From assembly GCA_009809945.1 (NCBI GenBank), contig WTPW01000022.1, positions 252,165 to 316,164 on the forward strand: DNA of 64,000 nucleotides, read 5' to 3'. The position numbers and the translations under genes are program-made. Below the pieces are notes generated by a model. The model was not told where the DNA came from and made no database searches. It saw only the letters and a program-made list of their open reading frames with translations. This DNA comes from Gigaspora margarita (taxonomy: Eukaryota > Glomeromycota > Glomeromycetes > Diversisporales > Gigasporaceae). Positions 45,581-56,895 of the stretch are shown one piece after another; positions within the stretch are counted from its first letter, which is position 1; each line of letters opens with the position of its first letter.

Positions 45581-45841
45581 TTTTAATATAAAAAAAATTT
45601 TTTTATTTTACAGTCGTGCTGCTGTAAAAATGAGCAAAAATGATTCAGCACGTGAATTCAAGTAAAGCTCGTGCACCTGAAAATTTTAATTGATTAATTT
45701 TTTAAAAAATTTTTATTGGTGAAAGTGATACTATTTACAAATAATAAAAAAAAAAAGTAAAAGGATACATGCGGAATTGCGCGAGATAATTCGATCTAAC
45801 GATTTTTTTTTTTTGCTGCATTATTTATAATCGCCAGTGTA

Positions 45842-47172
45842 TTATGATCTAGCAATTTTTTTAAGCAAATTATTTCGTAAATTGTATTTTAAATACTAAA
45901 GAACATCAAAAAAAGGTTATAAAGATCCGAATCTTTATCAATGGATAAGCTGATAATTTGTTTATATCGGCTGAATTCTTGTCCGCAAATAAAAGCTACA
46001 AATAGAAGCCACAAATAGAAAATAGAGAAATGTTGAAAATATTTACGCAACGAAAACTGTTTTATAACCTTTTTTTTTTTTACCAAATTAAATATAGAAA
46101 ATATAGCAATGTTAAGATTTTATTATTTTATGAACTATATTAAGAAAATTAAAAGTTAATTCCGCAACAGAGCAGAAGAACTTAAGTTGGGCCGAAAGTG
46201 TATGTGTTTTTTTTTTTTTTTTTGGCGTACTGAAATACTTTCAGTAACTTCATTGTGCTAAAAGTATAAAATCGAAAGTCCTATTGAAGGTCGAAATCCC
46301 TAATAAAAATCTTAACGAAAAGTAAATAATGACAGCTGTTCTCATTTATTCTGGGACAATGATAAAACTTGACCGATGATTATTTAATTTAATTTGATAG
46401 ATTTTTGAATTTAATGTTATCGTTATTGCAATTGATTTCGTAAATTTTGGGATATTGTTGATGACCGAATCGGTAAGTTTTTGAATTCAGTAAAAGTCGG
46501 TTATTTATTTATTCCAGAAACTTGCCGATTTGGTCACCAGAAAAGTTTCAGTTGTCCTATAATGTATACTTATTTTTACTGTACTGGTCATATATAAAAC
46601 TTATCCATTGCTCTGTAATTGAAATAAAATTTGGAAAGCTTGATAGCTCGAGTATTAATAAAACATTAACAAGTTTTCCATAGATCGATTTGCAAGCAAT
46701 TTATTTTGATACTTTTAAAAATACACGTAAAGTCTAACTTATTCGACCTTTTTTTAAACCGAAATCAGCTGGCCGATGAGAAGGGTTTTTGCTAAAATTT
46801 CTGCGTAAATAAGAATCGAATATATTGTTCTCAATGTACAGATTTAGTTCAAATAGTAAACGGATTTATAAGAGTTAAATCTACTTTGTTTAAAGAATAG
46901 TAAAAAACAATTATTGCTTTAATGAGAGATAATTGATACTGGGCCAAGGTATATAAGATTTTTGTGCACGGAAGTTTTGAAAAGATGAAAAATAATGGTG
47001 CATATTTGGTTATCCAAAAGATGAAAAATAATATTGCATAATTTGGTTATCATTTTTTAAGATAATTTGTTTATTACTAAAATACATAATTGTCAGGGTT
47101 GTGAGATTTCTCTAAATGATCTTTATTGTTCGTCCTTTACATATTATAATATATAAAAAAAATGTCCTTTTA
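45842..47172. other. Interval without a gene; small inverted repeat at 46461-46545
   Basis: 'gaccgaatcggtaagttttt' at 46461 is mirrored by 'aaacttgccgatttggtc' at 46526, probably a tiny MITE. The rest shows no coding signal on either strand. Confidence 0.5.
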
Positions 47173-47183
47173 AGAAAAACGTG

Positions 47184-47846
47184 GAGTGTCCTATCAGTCA
47201 ACAGGTTTGGAATATAGGATATCAGATGTTAAATAATACCTCAAATATATCAATACCAACCACTATTAATGATGGGCATTTGAGTTTCTCAATTGCATAG
47301 TGAAGTATCAGTTTTTATTTTTTTTTTTTTGCTTTAACATTGCATTTATGCAAAGGCACGTGAGTGAGATTTGATTGGCGGAAGAATGTGTTTAAATTAA
47401 GTGTGAATTCCGGAAACTTCCGCAAAAAAGTTCGAAATATTCCGAAAAGTTGGCATAATTGATAAATTTTAAGAAAATGCATAATTCGCATCCATCGCAT
47501 AATTGACCATATTATTTCTCCTAAACAAATTCTTCCAATAAGTGTTAAAAGAGCAGTTAAATGGTTAAACATTAATATAGTTTACGAAATTTGGTGTTTA
47601 TACACCTCATCTAAATGGGGCAATAATACAATTAACAATTTCAACATTACGATTTTAGTCAAACATCAGTTAAACAAAGAACTTAATGTTCTTAGACAGA
47701 TCCCTTACACAGTAAATAAAGGTCTTAGATCAACCTTAAAATTTCTTAAACAATTGTAAATTTGTAAATTTTTATGTAAATACTAAATAAAGCGCCATAA
47801 GCGCACCTTATATATTAAGGTAAAAAAAAAAAAAAAAAAAAAAAAA
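47184..47846 (+). mobile_element. 5'-truncated retrocopy with poly(A) tail, probably a LINE 3' end
   Basis: AAGAAAAACGT occurs at 47173-47183 and again directly after the A tail (about 47846-47856), an 11-bp target duplication. The sequence ends with AATAAA (47786), then 'gcgccataagcgc', then a run of about 25 A. Before it the plus frame ILRKCIIRIHRIIDHI...LRSTLKFLKQL-stop is open for about 97 codons (47469-47759), resembling the C-terminal tail of a LINE protein, although I cannot name the family. An mRNA retrocopy is the alternative. Confidence 0.7.
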
Positions 47847-47856
47847 AGAAAAACGT

Positions 47857-48171
47857 CGATTATCATAATATATAAAAAGAAAGCGTCATCATTTACAATA
47901 ACATATATCAAAATATATAAAAGAAACGTATAAAATTGTTCTACATATCAAGATTATCTTTATATATATCGAACTAGGGTACATATTATCGGTTAAATTT
48001 TTATCTGTTGTTCCAGATTCTATGAGAACAGCTGTAGATTTATAGATTGTCAGGCAATTTTGATAATCTGGTTGTTATCTCTTGTGTGTTGATGGATTTG
48101 CTGACGTACATGTCATTCGGATGCTTTGAAGATTCAATATTAAGTTCAATTTTATCGGCTTCCAAAAATTG
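47857..48171. other. Short 3' flank of the kinase gene; nothing else seen
   Basis: A+T-rich; no ORF. It should contain the polyadenylation region of the minus-strand gene that ends at 48172. Confidence 0.4.
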
Positions 48172-50593
48172 TTACTTAATTTCGCTATCATCATCCTCTT
48201 TCATCTCGTAAAGCCAATAACCAATTATGTTACAAAGAACAGTTGCTGTGGGTCGTTTATTTTGATCCTTGCCCATGCATTTCTTAGCAAATTTAATGTA
48301 ACAATTAGGTATTTCCTTATCAAATTCTGGTCTTTTTCCCTGACAAATTTTTACTGCAAGCTTAGTATCGAAAAGTTCACCATCAAATGCTTTTTTTCCA
48401 GTTGAAACCTCATACATGATGATTCCAAAACCGTAGATATCAGCCGCTTGCGTGAACGGATGACCCATTAAAACTTCAAGCGCTACGTATGGTATAATAC
48501 CACTAGTTTCTCCTTTATTTTGATTCATGCTAGATGATGTCGAAAGCCCTAAATCTGTAATGTATGCACTATGTAAATGATCTTGCAAGATATTTCCGGA
48601 ATGTAAATCTTGATGAATCAATTCTTGAGAATGGATTGATTCAAGATCTGATGCGATACTATACAACACATTCAGTTTATCTTTCCATTTCATTTGTACT
48701 ACCGATCCAAGATTTTGACGCAATGAGCCTTTACTCGCATATTTCAAACCGATAATGTAATCTTTAGATGTATCATCTCTTGATATTCCATAGCATTTCA
48801 AGAATGATGGATTTTCATATCCGATCTTGCAATATGTTTTCAACTATTATTAAATAAAATTTTTAAACAAAAAAACATTAGTATTATTTCATTAATAAAT
48901 TCTTGATTACATTAACATTACCTCATCGACAAATTCTTGATTACTTTTATTTGAACCATGAATCAATTTAAGTGCAATTGGTGTCCTAATTTTTCTATTT
49001 TTATCGTGCCAATACGCATAATATACAGTCGCGAATCCACCTTTTCCTATCTCTTCTATATTTTGAAATTCACTATAAGGAATCCATAATAATTGATATT
49101 TTTCATTATCTAATATTTTTTTCAAATTTTCATCAATATTCTCATAAGATAGTTTGTTTATCCTATTTACATCTCTTTCTATTCGATACCAATGATTAGC
49201 TCGTTGTATATCTCTCGGTACACCGATTCCATTTCGATAACAGTCACCAACTTGTAAAATTGCATTAACTTGGCCAAGTTCAGCTGCTTCTTTAAAATAT
49301 TCAAATGCTTTCTTTTCATCCTTTTCGACTCCGTTTCCATCAAGAAAACAACTTTCAACCATATTTATTCCACTAGCGTCTCCCATCTCTGCAGATTTTT
49401 GATAATAAATGAATGCCTTATGTTCATCTTCTTCAACTCCAATTCCCAAATAATAACAACGTCCAAAACTATGCATTCCCTTAGCGTGTCCCATCTCTGC
49501 AGATTTTTTAAAATATTCAAATGCCTTCTTTTCATCCTTTTTAACTCCATTTCCATCTTGATAACGACACCCAACACTATATGTTCCACCAGCGTGTCCC
49601 ATCTCTGCAGATTTTTTAAAATATTCAAATGCCTTCTTTTCATCCTTTTCAACTCCATTTCCATCTCGATAACGAATTCCAACATTAAATGTTCCCTNNN
49701 NNNNNNNNNNNNNNNNNNNNNNNNNNNNNNNNNNNNNNNNNNNNNNNNNNNNNNNNNNNNNNNNNNNNNNNNNNNNNNNNNNNNNNNNNNNNNNNNNNNN
49801 NNNNNNNNNNNNNNNNNNNNNNNNNNNNNNNNNNNNNNNNNNNNNNNNNNNNNNNNNNNNNNNNNNNNNNNNNNNNNNNNNNNNNNNNNNNNNNNNNNNN
49901 NNNNNNNNNNNNNNNNNNNNNNNNNNNNNNNNNNNNNNNNNNNNNNNNNNNNNNNNNNNNNNNNNNNNNNNNNNNNNNNNNNNNNNNNNNNNNNNNNNNN
50001 NNNNNNNNNNNNNNNNNNNNNNNNNNNNNNNNNNNNNNNNNNNNNNNNNNNNNNNNNNNNNNNNNNNNNNNNNNNNNNNNNNNNNNNNNNNNNNNNNNNN
50101 NNNNNNNNNNNNNNNNNNNAGCGTGTCCCATCTCTGCAGATTTTTTAAAATATTCAAATGCTTTCTTTTCATCCTTTTCAACTCCATTTCCATCTCGATA
50201 ACGAATTCCAACATTATATGCTCCCTCAACATGTCCCATCTCTGCAGATTGTTTAAAATATTCAAATGCTTTCTTTTTATCCTTTTTAACTCCATTTCCA
50301 TCTCGATAATGAGTTCCAACATTAAATGTTCCCTCAGCGTGTCCCATCTCTGCAGATTTTTTAAAATATTCAAATGCTTTCTTTTCATCCTTTTCAAATC
50401 CATTTCCATCTCGATAAAAACATCCAACATTATACGCTCCACTAACGTTCCCCATCTCAATAGATTTTTGGTAATAAATGAATGCTTTATGCGCATCCTT
50501 GTCAACCTCTATGCCATGTTGATAATTGTATCCAAGGGTATAAGGGTCTAAATCAGTTGACTTTTCATGATAAACCGAATTATTATGATTCAT
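48172..50593 (-). CDS. Sel1-repeat protein fused to a C-terminal TKL-like protein kinase
   Basis: ATG at 50591-50593 (MNHNNSVYHEKSTDLD). Four Sel1 units (36 residues each, type NVGxRYRDGNGVEKDEKKAFEYFKKSAEMGHAEG) precede an assembly gap (49698-50119) and five follow it. The kinase comes next: glycine loop IGKGGFATVYYAYW, Lys in IALKLIHG, then a 78-bp phase-0 intron (48844-48921, GTAATG...TAG) in the alphaC region, giving VDE|LKTYC. Exon 2 has the catalytic loop LIHQDLHSGNIL (HQD instead of HRD; Asp and Asn kept), ITDLGLS for DFG, ALEVL for APE, and DIYGFGIIMYEVSTGK. Stop TAA at 48172-48174. The catalytic Lys and Asp are present, so activity is plausible. Sel1-kinase fusions are expanded in Glomeromycotina; the substrate is unknown and the protein is probably cytoplasmic. 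The gap length (422) breaks the frame between the two sides, as expected of an estimated gap. Confidence 0.9.
48844..48921 (-). other. Intron of the Sel1-kinase gene, 78 bp
   Basis: On the minus strand it begins GTAATGTTAATG and ends TTTAATAATAG. Removal joins ...NQEFVDE to LKTYCKIGYENPSFLK... in phase 0, restoring a continuous kinase N-lobe; unspliced reading stops after two or three codons. Confidence 0.85.
49698..50119. other. Assembly gap (Ns) within Sel1 repeats
   Basis: 422 undetermined bases between near-identical 108-bp units, a place where short-read assembly is expected to fail. Confidence 1.
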
Positions 50594-50660
50594 AGTTTTT
50601 AATTGGGAAAGAACAAAAAAACTGAATTCACCGTTTAAATAAGTTAAATGCATGTATATT

Positions 50661-50671
50661 GCTATTTTATA
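50661..50671 (-). promoter_or_regulatory. Possible TATA box of the Sel1-kinase gene
   Basis: Minus-strand TATAAAATAGC lies about 70 bp upstream of the ATG at 50593. Such motifs are common by chance in A+T-rich DNA. Confidence 0.3.
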
Positions 50672-51032
50672 GGTATAGGTACCCCAAAACTTAAATTCGA
50701 GGTAACGGTGCACGAAATCTAAAAATTACATTATTGATGTCGAAATTTATGGAAATATTTGATGTGCCACTACAGATTAAGCCAAGCATATTTGCCGTAA
50801 GGTGCATCTTCCAGAATAACTATTTTGTAGATTTTAATAACATTCGATCTATGAAATTGAATAATTTTGGTTAAAAAATGTTCTGTGGAATAAGTGTAAA
50901 GCAAAAAGACATTACTACCATTTTTGAATCACAAAAAATAACGATAAATTTTTTGTTCTAGATGTTTATGTCGTAGAATCTTGTTGGAAACTTAATATCT
51001 CATAGCTTGATTTAATACAAATAAAAACTATA
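50672..51032. other. Upstream interval without a gene
   Basis: Presumed promoter region of the Sel1-kinase gene; no further site can be supported. Confidence 0.4.
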
Positions 51033-51040
51033 GCTGTGGT

Positions 51041-51208
51041 AGGACCCGGATAATCCTGAGGTAGGTGGGGTAAAAAGTGGGTAGATTTTTGGGCCAAACT
51101 CATCTAAATTCTGGTCAAAATTCAAATTAATTTTTAATTTTGACCAGAATTAAGGTGAATTGGTCCAAAATCTACCCTACCACCTACCATAGGATTGTCC
51201 GGGGTCCT
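51041..51208. mobile_element. AGGACCC MITE, member b, 168-bp hairpin
   Basis: Ends AGGACCCGGATAATCCTGAG and (reversed) AGGACCCCGGACAATCCTAT; flanks GCTGTGGT (51033-51040) and GCCGTGGT (51209-51216) match at 7 of 8 bases. The arms stay alignable almost to the centre ('attctggtcaaaatt' on both). Non-coding. Confidence 0.85.
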
Positions 51209-51244
51209 GCCGTGGTATTACGAATCACACACTTTATAATAAAT

Positions 51245-51457
51245 GTCGCGGATGATCGTGAAATCGGATGATGGTGAAATTTGGGGGTCTTAATTTGAAA
51301 ATATAAGCCCTACTAAAATCCACCTATACTCTTTTGTTAATAACCCTAACCTAAATCCTAACTCAATTATAAAAAAAAAGGCCCTAAGAAATTTTAAAAA
51401 TCGTACATAAAATATATCCAAATTTCACCATCATCTGATTTCATGATTATCCGTGAC
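51245..51457. mobile_element. MITE with 40-bp inverted ends, 213 bp
   Basis: Ends GTCGCGGATGATCGTGAAAT and (reversed) GTCACGGATAATCATGAAAT continue to 'cagatgatggtgaaatttgg'. AATAAAT flanks both sides (51238-51244, 51458-51464). It lies only 36 bp from the previous MITE. Non-coding. Confidence 0.8.
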
Positions 51458-51467
51458 AATAAATTTA

Positions 51468-51635
51468 TTGATTCCATGAATGAAATTTTTTTTTAAAAAA
51501 AATTCATTATATGTCGAGAGCTTTATTAGTAAATTCATTATATTGAGGGAAGTTTAGATTAATGATTTTGTATTTAATTTCACAATATCAAGATTTAATT
51601 ATATTGAGAATTCACTATAACGAGAATGACTTGGA
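51468..51635. repeat. Dispersed repeat shared with 42836-43025
   Basis: 'gagctttattagtaaattca' and 'tatattgagaattcactata' match the other copy. It is probably a degraded DNA transposon fragment. Confidence 0.6.
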
Positions 51636-53842
51636 ATAAGTAATATATTTTGTAGTTACCGTATATGCGCGAATAACGCTCACTTGCGCGTTAATTGATT
51701 GACCTGCGCGTTGTTATTTCGAAATAAGGACTATTCTTAGAATTGGACATTTTCCCATAGTATTATAGTGAAACTCTGTAAGTGGATACTATGGCGACTT
51801 GGCCCTTAAAGAATTATGATCTCATATTAGACATTCCCACTACAAATACGTAGTTGCTTACATGTTTCAGATATTTTTACATACGTACAAACAAGTGTCT
51901 TTTTTTATTTATTGTTTAACAAACAAAGAAAACATTTTTGTTTAACAAAAAAATTTTCCTTCCAATTCTCAAATTATAAGATATAAACACTCTTAATTGA
52001 AAAATTATTTTTCTAACAATTTGTTTTTTTTTTGAACGTTTTTTTTTTGATCATATACATTTATTTGAACCTTTTTTTGTGCTTGTAAAGCAATAATGTA
52101 ATATATTTGTTGTAAAGAATAATTGACCATTTTTTAGTAGAATATTGGCTCTGAGGCCATTACAGCTCATTGATCAATTTTTTTTTTTTTTGAAAAAATT
52201 TTTTTTTTGAAATCTTTTGTGCTGCAAAGTCAAAATTCTGGAATACTTCTGGTTAACTTTTAATAAAACATCAAGTATCAACAATTGACATTTTTTTTAG
52301 TAGAACAATAGCTCTGATCATTATAGCTCTAACAAATTGCTTGTCAATTAATTTTATTATTTTTTTTTTGTATCATGAAATCACCAACTACCTAATCCTT
52401 TTTGAATTAAAATGTTTTTTTTTTTTGTGTGTCCAAATTTTACTTATAATAAATATAAGCTCTTTTAAACAAAGCTATACTATTATATCTAAACTTGATA
52501 TAATAATATATACAGAAACTACATCTAACTTTAAAGTATTATTGTTCTATAAAAGTTCATCAGAACATATTCAAGAGTAGATAAAGCAAAAGAAGGGGCT
52601 TGAGGTAATCAAAAATAATCAAAGCATGAATATTAGTCAAATATATATTCTTAGTAGCTATAGTAGAAAAGCCAAATACTTTAAATTAGAGAAAAATTAT
52701 TGGTTTATATTCAAAGTAAGTAACAAAAAAAAATGCATGAAATTTCTATAATTGAATGCAAGACTAAGAAACTAAGAAAAGCTCTAAATCTTGATGATGC
52801 CAAGTTTTTTTACAATTAGGTTAAATCTCTACTTATATTTTTTTATATTATTTGAGCTTGACAAAATATATTTAAAAATAAAACTATAATATTGTTGATA
52901 ATTTTTATAGTTGCATTTGTAATAATGTAACTCAAGTATCAAATATTAAAAGCATGGATATTAGAGATTTTTTGTAAACAATATGTATTTTTTAGCTTCT
53001 ATTATTTTAGTAAACAAGTTTTTTAAGAATGTAATAAAAAATATAGAAAATATAGATAGATAAAGAAAAAAAAGTGTTTCCTACAAAAAGAAATTGCAAA
53101 AAAGTATTATATGAATTTGTTTTAAATAAATATTAAAAATATAAAAAGAAATTAATGCAAATTTATTAGTAAGATCTTTTAAGATATCTAAATTTACACT
53201 TAACTCTAATAGTACAGTGCAGAAATCCTTAAATTAGCAACTGAAAACTAATAATTCTTTAAATTTTTATATAAAAATAAAAAATATAATTAAAAGAAAA
53301 TTTGTTTCTATAAAAATATACAAACAAACAAGCAGAGCAAAACTATAGAGTTTATTTTTTAATATAGCAAAATTTTATTATGTTATTTCCTTTTAAAGTT
53401 ACTAATAAAATCAAAATTTGGCCACACATATATAAAAAACATAACAAAATTTTAAAATATAATAAAATTTAAAAAAAATATAACAAAATTTTAAGATATT
53501 AGCCAATCAAACTTTAGTATTTGTTTCTAAATTTGACTAACAAAGTTGTTGGTTTAAAGGTTCTTGTACTATAATAAAAATTATAAAATATAGAATTGCT
53601 TTTAAACTATTATCATAAACTATATAATTAAGTAACTTTTAATAAAAAGGATTAAAATTATAAATTTTTAAATAAAAAGATCTAGGTAGTAAGTCAAATT
53701 CTAAAAACTTAATAATAAATATCAAATAGTAATTTAAAAAAAAGAATAAATTTTTATTAAGAAATAACAAAACTATAGATTTTTAATAATGAAAATTTCA
53801 TAAAATTGTTAATTTTAGTAATTATTTTTAGAAAAAATCTAG
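51636..53842. other. 2.2-kb A+T-rich interval without a gene
   Basis: A CpG-containing stretch (51658-51720, 'tgcgcg' three times) is followed by T-rich DNA. A direct repeat is visible: 'ttttttagtagaatattggctctga' type text at 52130 and 52295. The ORF at 52341-52580 has no supporting features. Confidence 0.5.
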
Positions 53843-54381
53843 ACAGTACTTCTGTGCATTTTGTGCTCTCTAATATACAATAATTAATTTTGTTTAAGTT
53901 AGATTAGGATTAGTGTTAGAGTCAAGATTAGTATGGTGCACCAAGTCACTTTACATCAAATGTGCCAAATTTGGGTATATAAAATGCTTTTTAGCCAATC
54001 AGAATGTGTTATATACTAATTCTGATTGGATAAAAAAATATAAAAAAATTTTTAAATTTTTTATATTAAATGGCAAAATTTCGAAAACATTATAGCTTTA
54101 AACACTTATAACTTTAATTTATAAACTTTTTAAATTTCTAACAGATAATTTGAATAGTACTAATGAAAAACAATAGTTTTTATTGGTTACATTTTTAAAA
54201 ATATTTAAAATTAAGATTTTATAGTTTTATTAAAATATACATGATTTTTGATTAGAAGTAACTTGGCACACTATACAAAATTGCAAGTGATCATTTTTTG
54301 TTAAAAGTGCAACAGGAGTTACCCTAGTAAAATTTTGAGATATAAAAATAGGAGGTACAAAGTGCACAGGGTACTGTCTAG
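53843..54381. mobile_element. TIR element, about 540 bp, GACAGTAC ends
   Basis: Left GACAGTACTTCTGTGCATTT and right (reversed) GACAGTACCCTGTGCACTTT are inverted; TA precedes and follows. Towards the centre 'ggtgcaccaagtcacttta' and 'agtaacttggcacactata' are also inverted. Non-coding; mariner-type by its TA flanks. Confidence 0.7.
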
Positions 54382-54910
54382 TTCAGTCCTTATTTTTAAT
54401 TATTTTTAATTATTTTGATTTATTTTAATGTTTAATTTTTAAATTTATTGTTTTGCAATTGTTAAATAAATAGTATTCTTATATCATTATAGCTTAAAAT
54501 ATAGATTTTTAAAACTAATTAATTGGTTTTGAACAAATATTATTGTTACAAGTAACTATAACTTTTAATATAGTACTTACAATATAATATAGCAACAAAA
54601 ATCTCTTTAAGAACAGAGTAAATATAAAGTGGTATAAAAGTGGATATTACTTTACTAGATCATATATATATATTTATTAGAGATCAAAAGTATTTTGTTT
54701 GTAAAGATATATTTTTATAGGAATATAAATTAGTCACACTTTATGATTCTGATCAATCAAATTGTACAATTTTGTAGAGGAAAATTTTTTTTAAAAAATT
54801 TTATTAGTAAAATATAAAATAAATAAGCAATAACAAACTATATAATATAAAATTTTATTCTGATCAACTTTTTCTAAGATAAAAAATTGATTGTTTTATA
54901 GTTTATATGA

Positions 54911-56037
54911 GAGTGTAGTGACTTAGGGAAGTTGGTAAGTTGTTACTCCAAGCAGCAGGTCTAGGGTTCAAATCCCACTGGCGACGCTTTGAAAAATAGG
55001 CCTGTGTTCTGGTATCTGTTTTTTGTCAATTGGTTGCTTGGTATACATCTTGAATGGGAGCTTCAGTGCACAAAATCCAAGGAACTAGAGAAATATAATC
55101 CCATTTGGCAAGTTCTGAGTAAGAAGGTAGCAAAGATCTTTGACAGTACTACCAAAGCTGGAATATTGGAAACTGGAGCTAGAAAATCAGATGACAAGAC
55201 TCTCAAGGTGGGGTCTACCAACCTGGCCACCAGAGTCGCACCAGAGGAAAAGGATCTACATTCTGGCAGTAGGTACCAAGGGAAGAAAGCCATATCGACC
55301 CTTCTGGGCTAACTGGTTTGGAAGTTTGTAGATCCAGTGTAAGGACCAATAGGATGGTATAGATAGGTGCTAGGATCGAAGTAAAACTTGCAAGAGTAGA
55401 AGTAGGTAATAGTAGCAGTTTAGACTAATCCTAGACTGCAAGTGGTCTGCCCAAGTTACCAAAGCATAGGTAATACCTGTGTGGGACAGGAACTGCTCTA
55501 CCAAGTGTTAAGTGAGGATAAACTAGTTCTAAAGGGATTCTGCGATATATCTGGAACTGGTCTTGACTGATTTATATAACGGAGAACTGTACCATTGATA
55601 CAAGGAGGACTAGCAGGAGGAGCAGGGACCAGAGGGTTTAAATAGATAACTCCCTAGTTGGGTTGCAGGTATGGCAACTAGTGTAGAACCTTCAGGCAGA
55701 CTACTAAATTAGACAACCAAAAGTTGTACGTGCGGCTAGTTGTACTCTCATCTATGTAACAAATTACTAGATACTCCTGGAGGCATCTGTGGTCTGATTA
55801 GGACCCCGAAATATACATAGATAGGTCAGATTAATTATAGGGTTACTAAAAAAGAAAAGATCTGCAAAAAAAACTTCAAAAATAAGCAAAAAAATTACTA
55901 TAAATAGAAAAAATCTGTATAAAAAACCTCAAAAATAAGCAAACTCATACCTGACCTATCTATGTATATTTCAGGGTCCTGTCTGATTCACTTGAATAAA
56001 AGCCTTTTTCCAAAGCAGAAACTTTGATATAAAAAAT
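54911..56037 (+). mobile_element. SINE-like retroposon A, copy 4, full length with MITE
   Basis: Duplication ATAGTTTATATGA (54898-54910) against ATGGTTTATAAGA (56038-56050), 11 of 13. Head: TAGTGACTTAGGGAAGTTGG (box A) and TCTAGGGTTCAAATCCC (box B). Body and tail are as in copy 3. It carries the MITE at 55800-55980. The frames at 54989-55331 do not stay open in the sister copies. Confidence 0.88.
55800..55980. mobile_element. AGGACCC MITE, member c, 181 bp, perfect 8-bp duplication
   Basis: GTCTGATT is duplicated exactly (55792-55799 and 55981-55988). Ends AGGACCCCGAAATATACATA and (reversed) AGGACCCTGAAATATACATA run for nearly 30 bp. The sister SINE copies show the site without the insertion. 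Two internal copies of 'ctcaaaaataagcaaa' are present. Non-coding. Confidence 0.9.
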
Positions 56038-56094
56038 ATGGTTTATAAGAAAAAACAAAATTTTCCAATTTTAGATATATAAAACTTGACCTTG

Positions 56095-56350
56095 GGTCCA
56101 ATAGCATAGCGGTTATGCTCTAAGGTTACATATTAGAAGGTTGCTAGTTCAAATCTCGTTGGCGCAAACATCATTTATGGTGTTGCTTAACTGTATTAGG
56201 GAACTGAAACACTGTGGTACCAGGGACCCAGAACATCAATCAATGGACCTAATGCAGGTCAGATCATAGATCAATATAACACAAGCCTTCAAGATTAAAC
56301 TTGTTAGTCAGGAACTATGATTTGAATAACTGAAGTTATAAGTCATAGTT
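56095..56350 (+). mobile_element. Retroposon with tRNA-like head type B, fragment
   Basis: 'aatagcatagcggttatgct' (box A region, perfect D-stem GCAT/ATGC) and 'ggttgctagttcaaatctcg' (box B region) match the head at 13432-13500. The acceptor stem pairs poorly, so this is a tRNA-derived head, not a tRNA gene. The body is only partly comparable with the first copy. Confidence 0.55.
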
Positions 56351-56379
56351 AAGATTGTTTTAACTAATTTCTCTCTACC

Positions 56380-56700
56380 TTTCTGATTGTTCTGATTGGC
56401 TAGGATTTTTTGCATAGTTTTTTGCATGTTATCTTCTTTTTAAAATGTGATTTCTTGGTTAGAGTTAGTGCCAGGTTTGAAGGAACATTATACTAAAATT
56501 TTGCAAGGAATTATTTTTGCTAGTGTACAAAAAGTGGTTTCTTAGATGAGTTTTTATGATAAAAGTGACTTTTCAAAAAAGAGCAATTGTTGTTTTGATT
56601 GTCACATTACACCTAATCTTGTGTTCTAATTGGTCAGATTGGCAAAAAATTGGCAAAGTTAGGGGAAATTAGTGAATGTATGAAGATCAAGTCACAAACT
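56380..56700. repeat. Repeat homologous to 60020-60475, CpG-depleted copy
   Basis: 'ttttgcaaggaattattttt' and 'gtcacattacacctaatctt' align with 'tttcgtaaggaatttttttt' and 'ctcacgttacacctgatcct' of the 60-kb copy. Nearly every CpG there is TpG or CpA here. Probably a DNA element with inverted ends; non-coding. Confidence 0.6.
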
Positions 56701-56895
56701 CCTGGTGGGTTTTTTTAGAGTGCCATGGCCTGTTGGTTGGGTAGGACAGATTGTTCAAGGTTAAAACTTGGAAAAAATTGAAGTCTATATAGGACATTTG
56801 TCCAAAGCATAGCCAACTTGGGCCATAGATAAAGTAGTCTGAGTGAATATTCATATATAGTTAATAGAATTTACTGTACAATATATATATATGTA

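Larger units (their letters stand above)
43486..45839 (+). mobile_element. Tc1-type DNA transposon with long TIRs, inactive
   Basis: Inverted ends of about 95 bp (left TACTAGCGATCATAAATAAT, right reversed CACTGGCGATTATAAATAAT, both running on to 'gcatgtatccttt') are flanked by TA (43484-43485, 45840-45841). Inside is a decayed transposase gene (44530-45580) and a nested hAT-like MITE (43732-44433); without the latter the element would be about 1.65 kb, the usual size for Tc1. Confidence 0.9.

Noticed and set aside
56095-56170. Functional tRNA gene
   Set aside because: A and B boxes and a D-stem are present, but the acceptor and anticodon stems pair poorly and a relative at 13432 is part of a retroposon.
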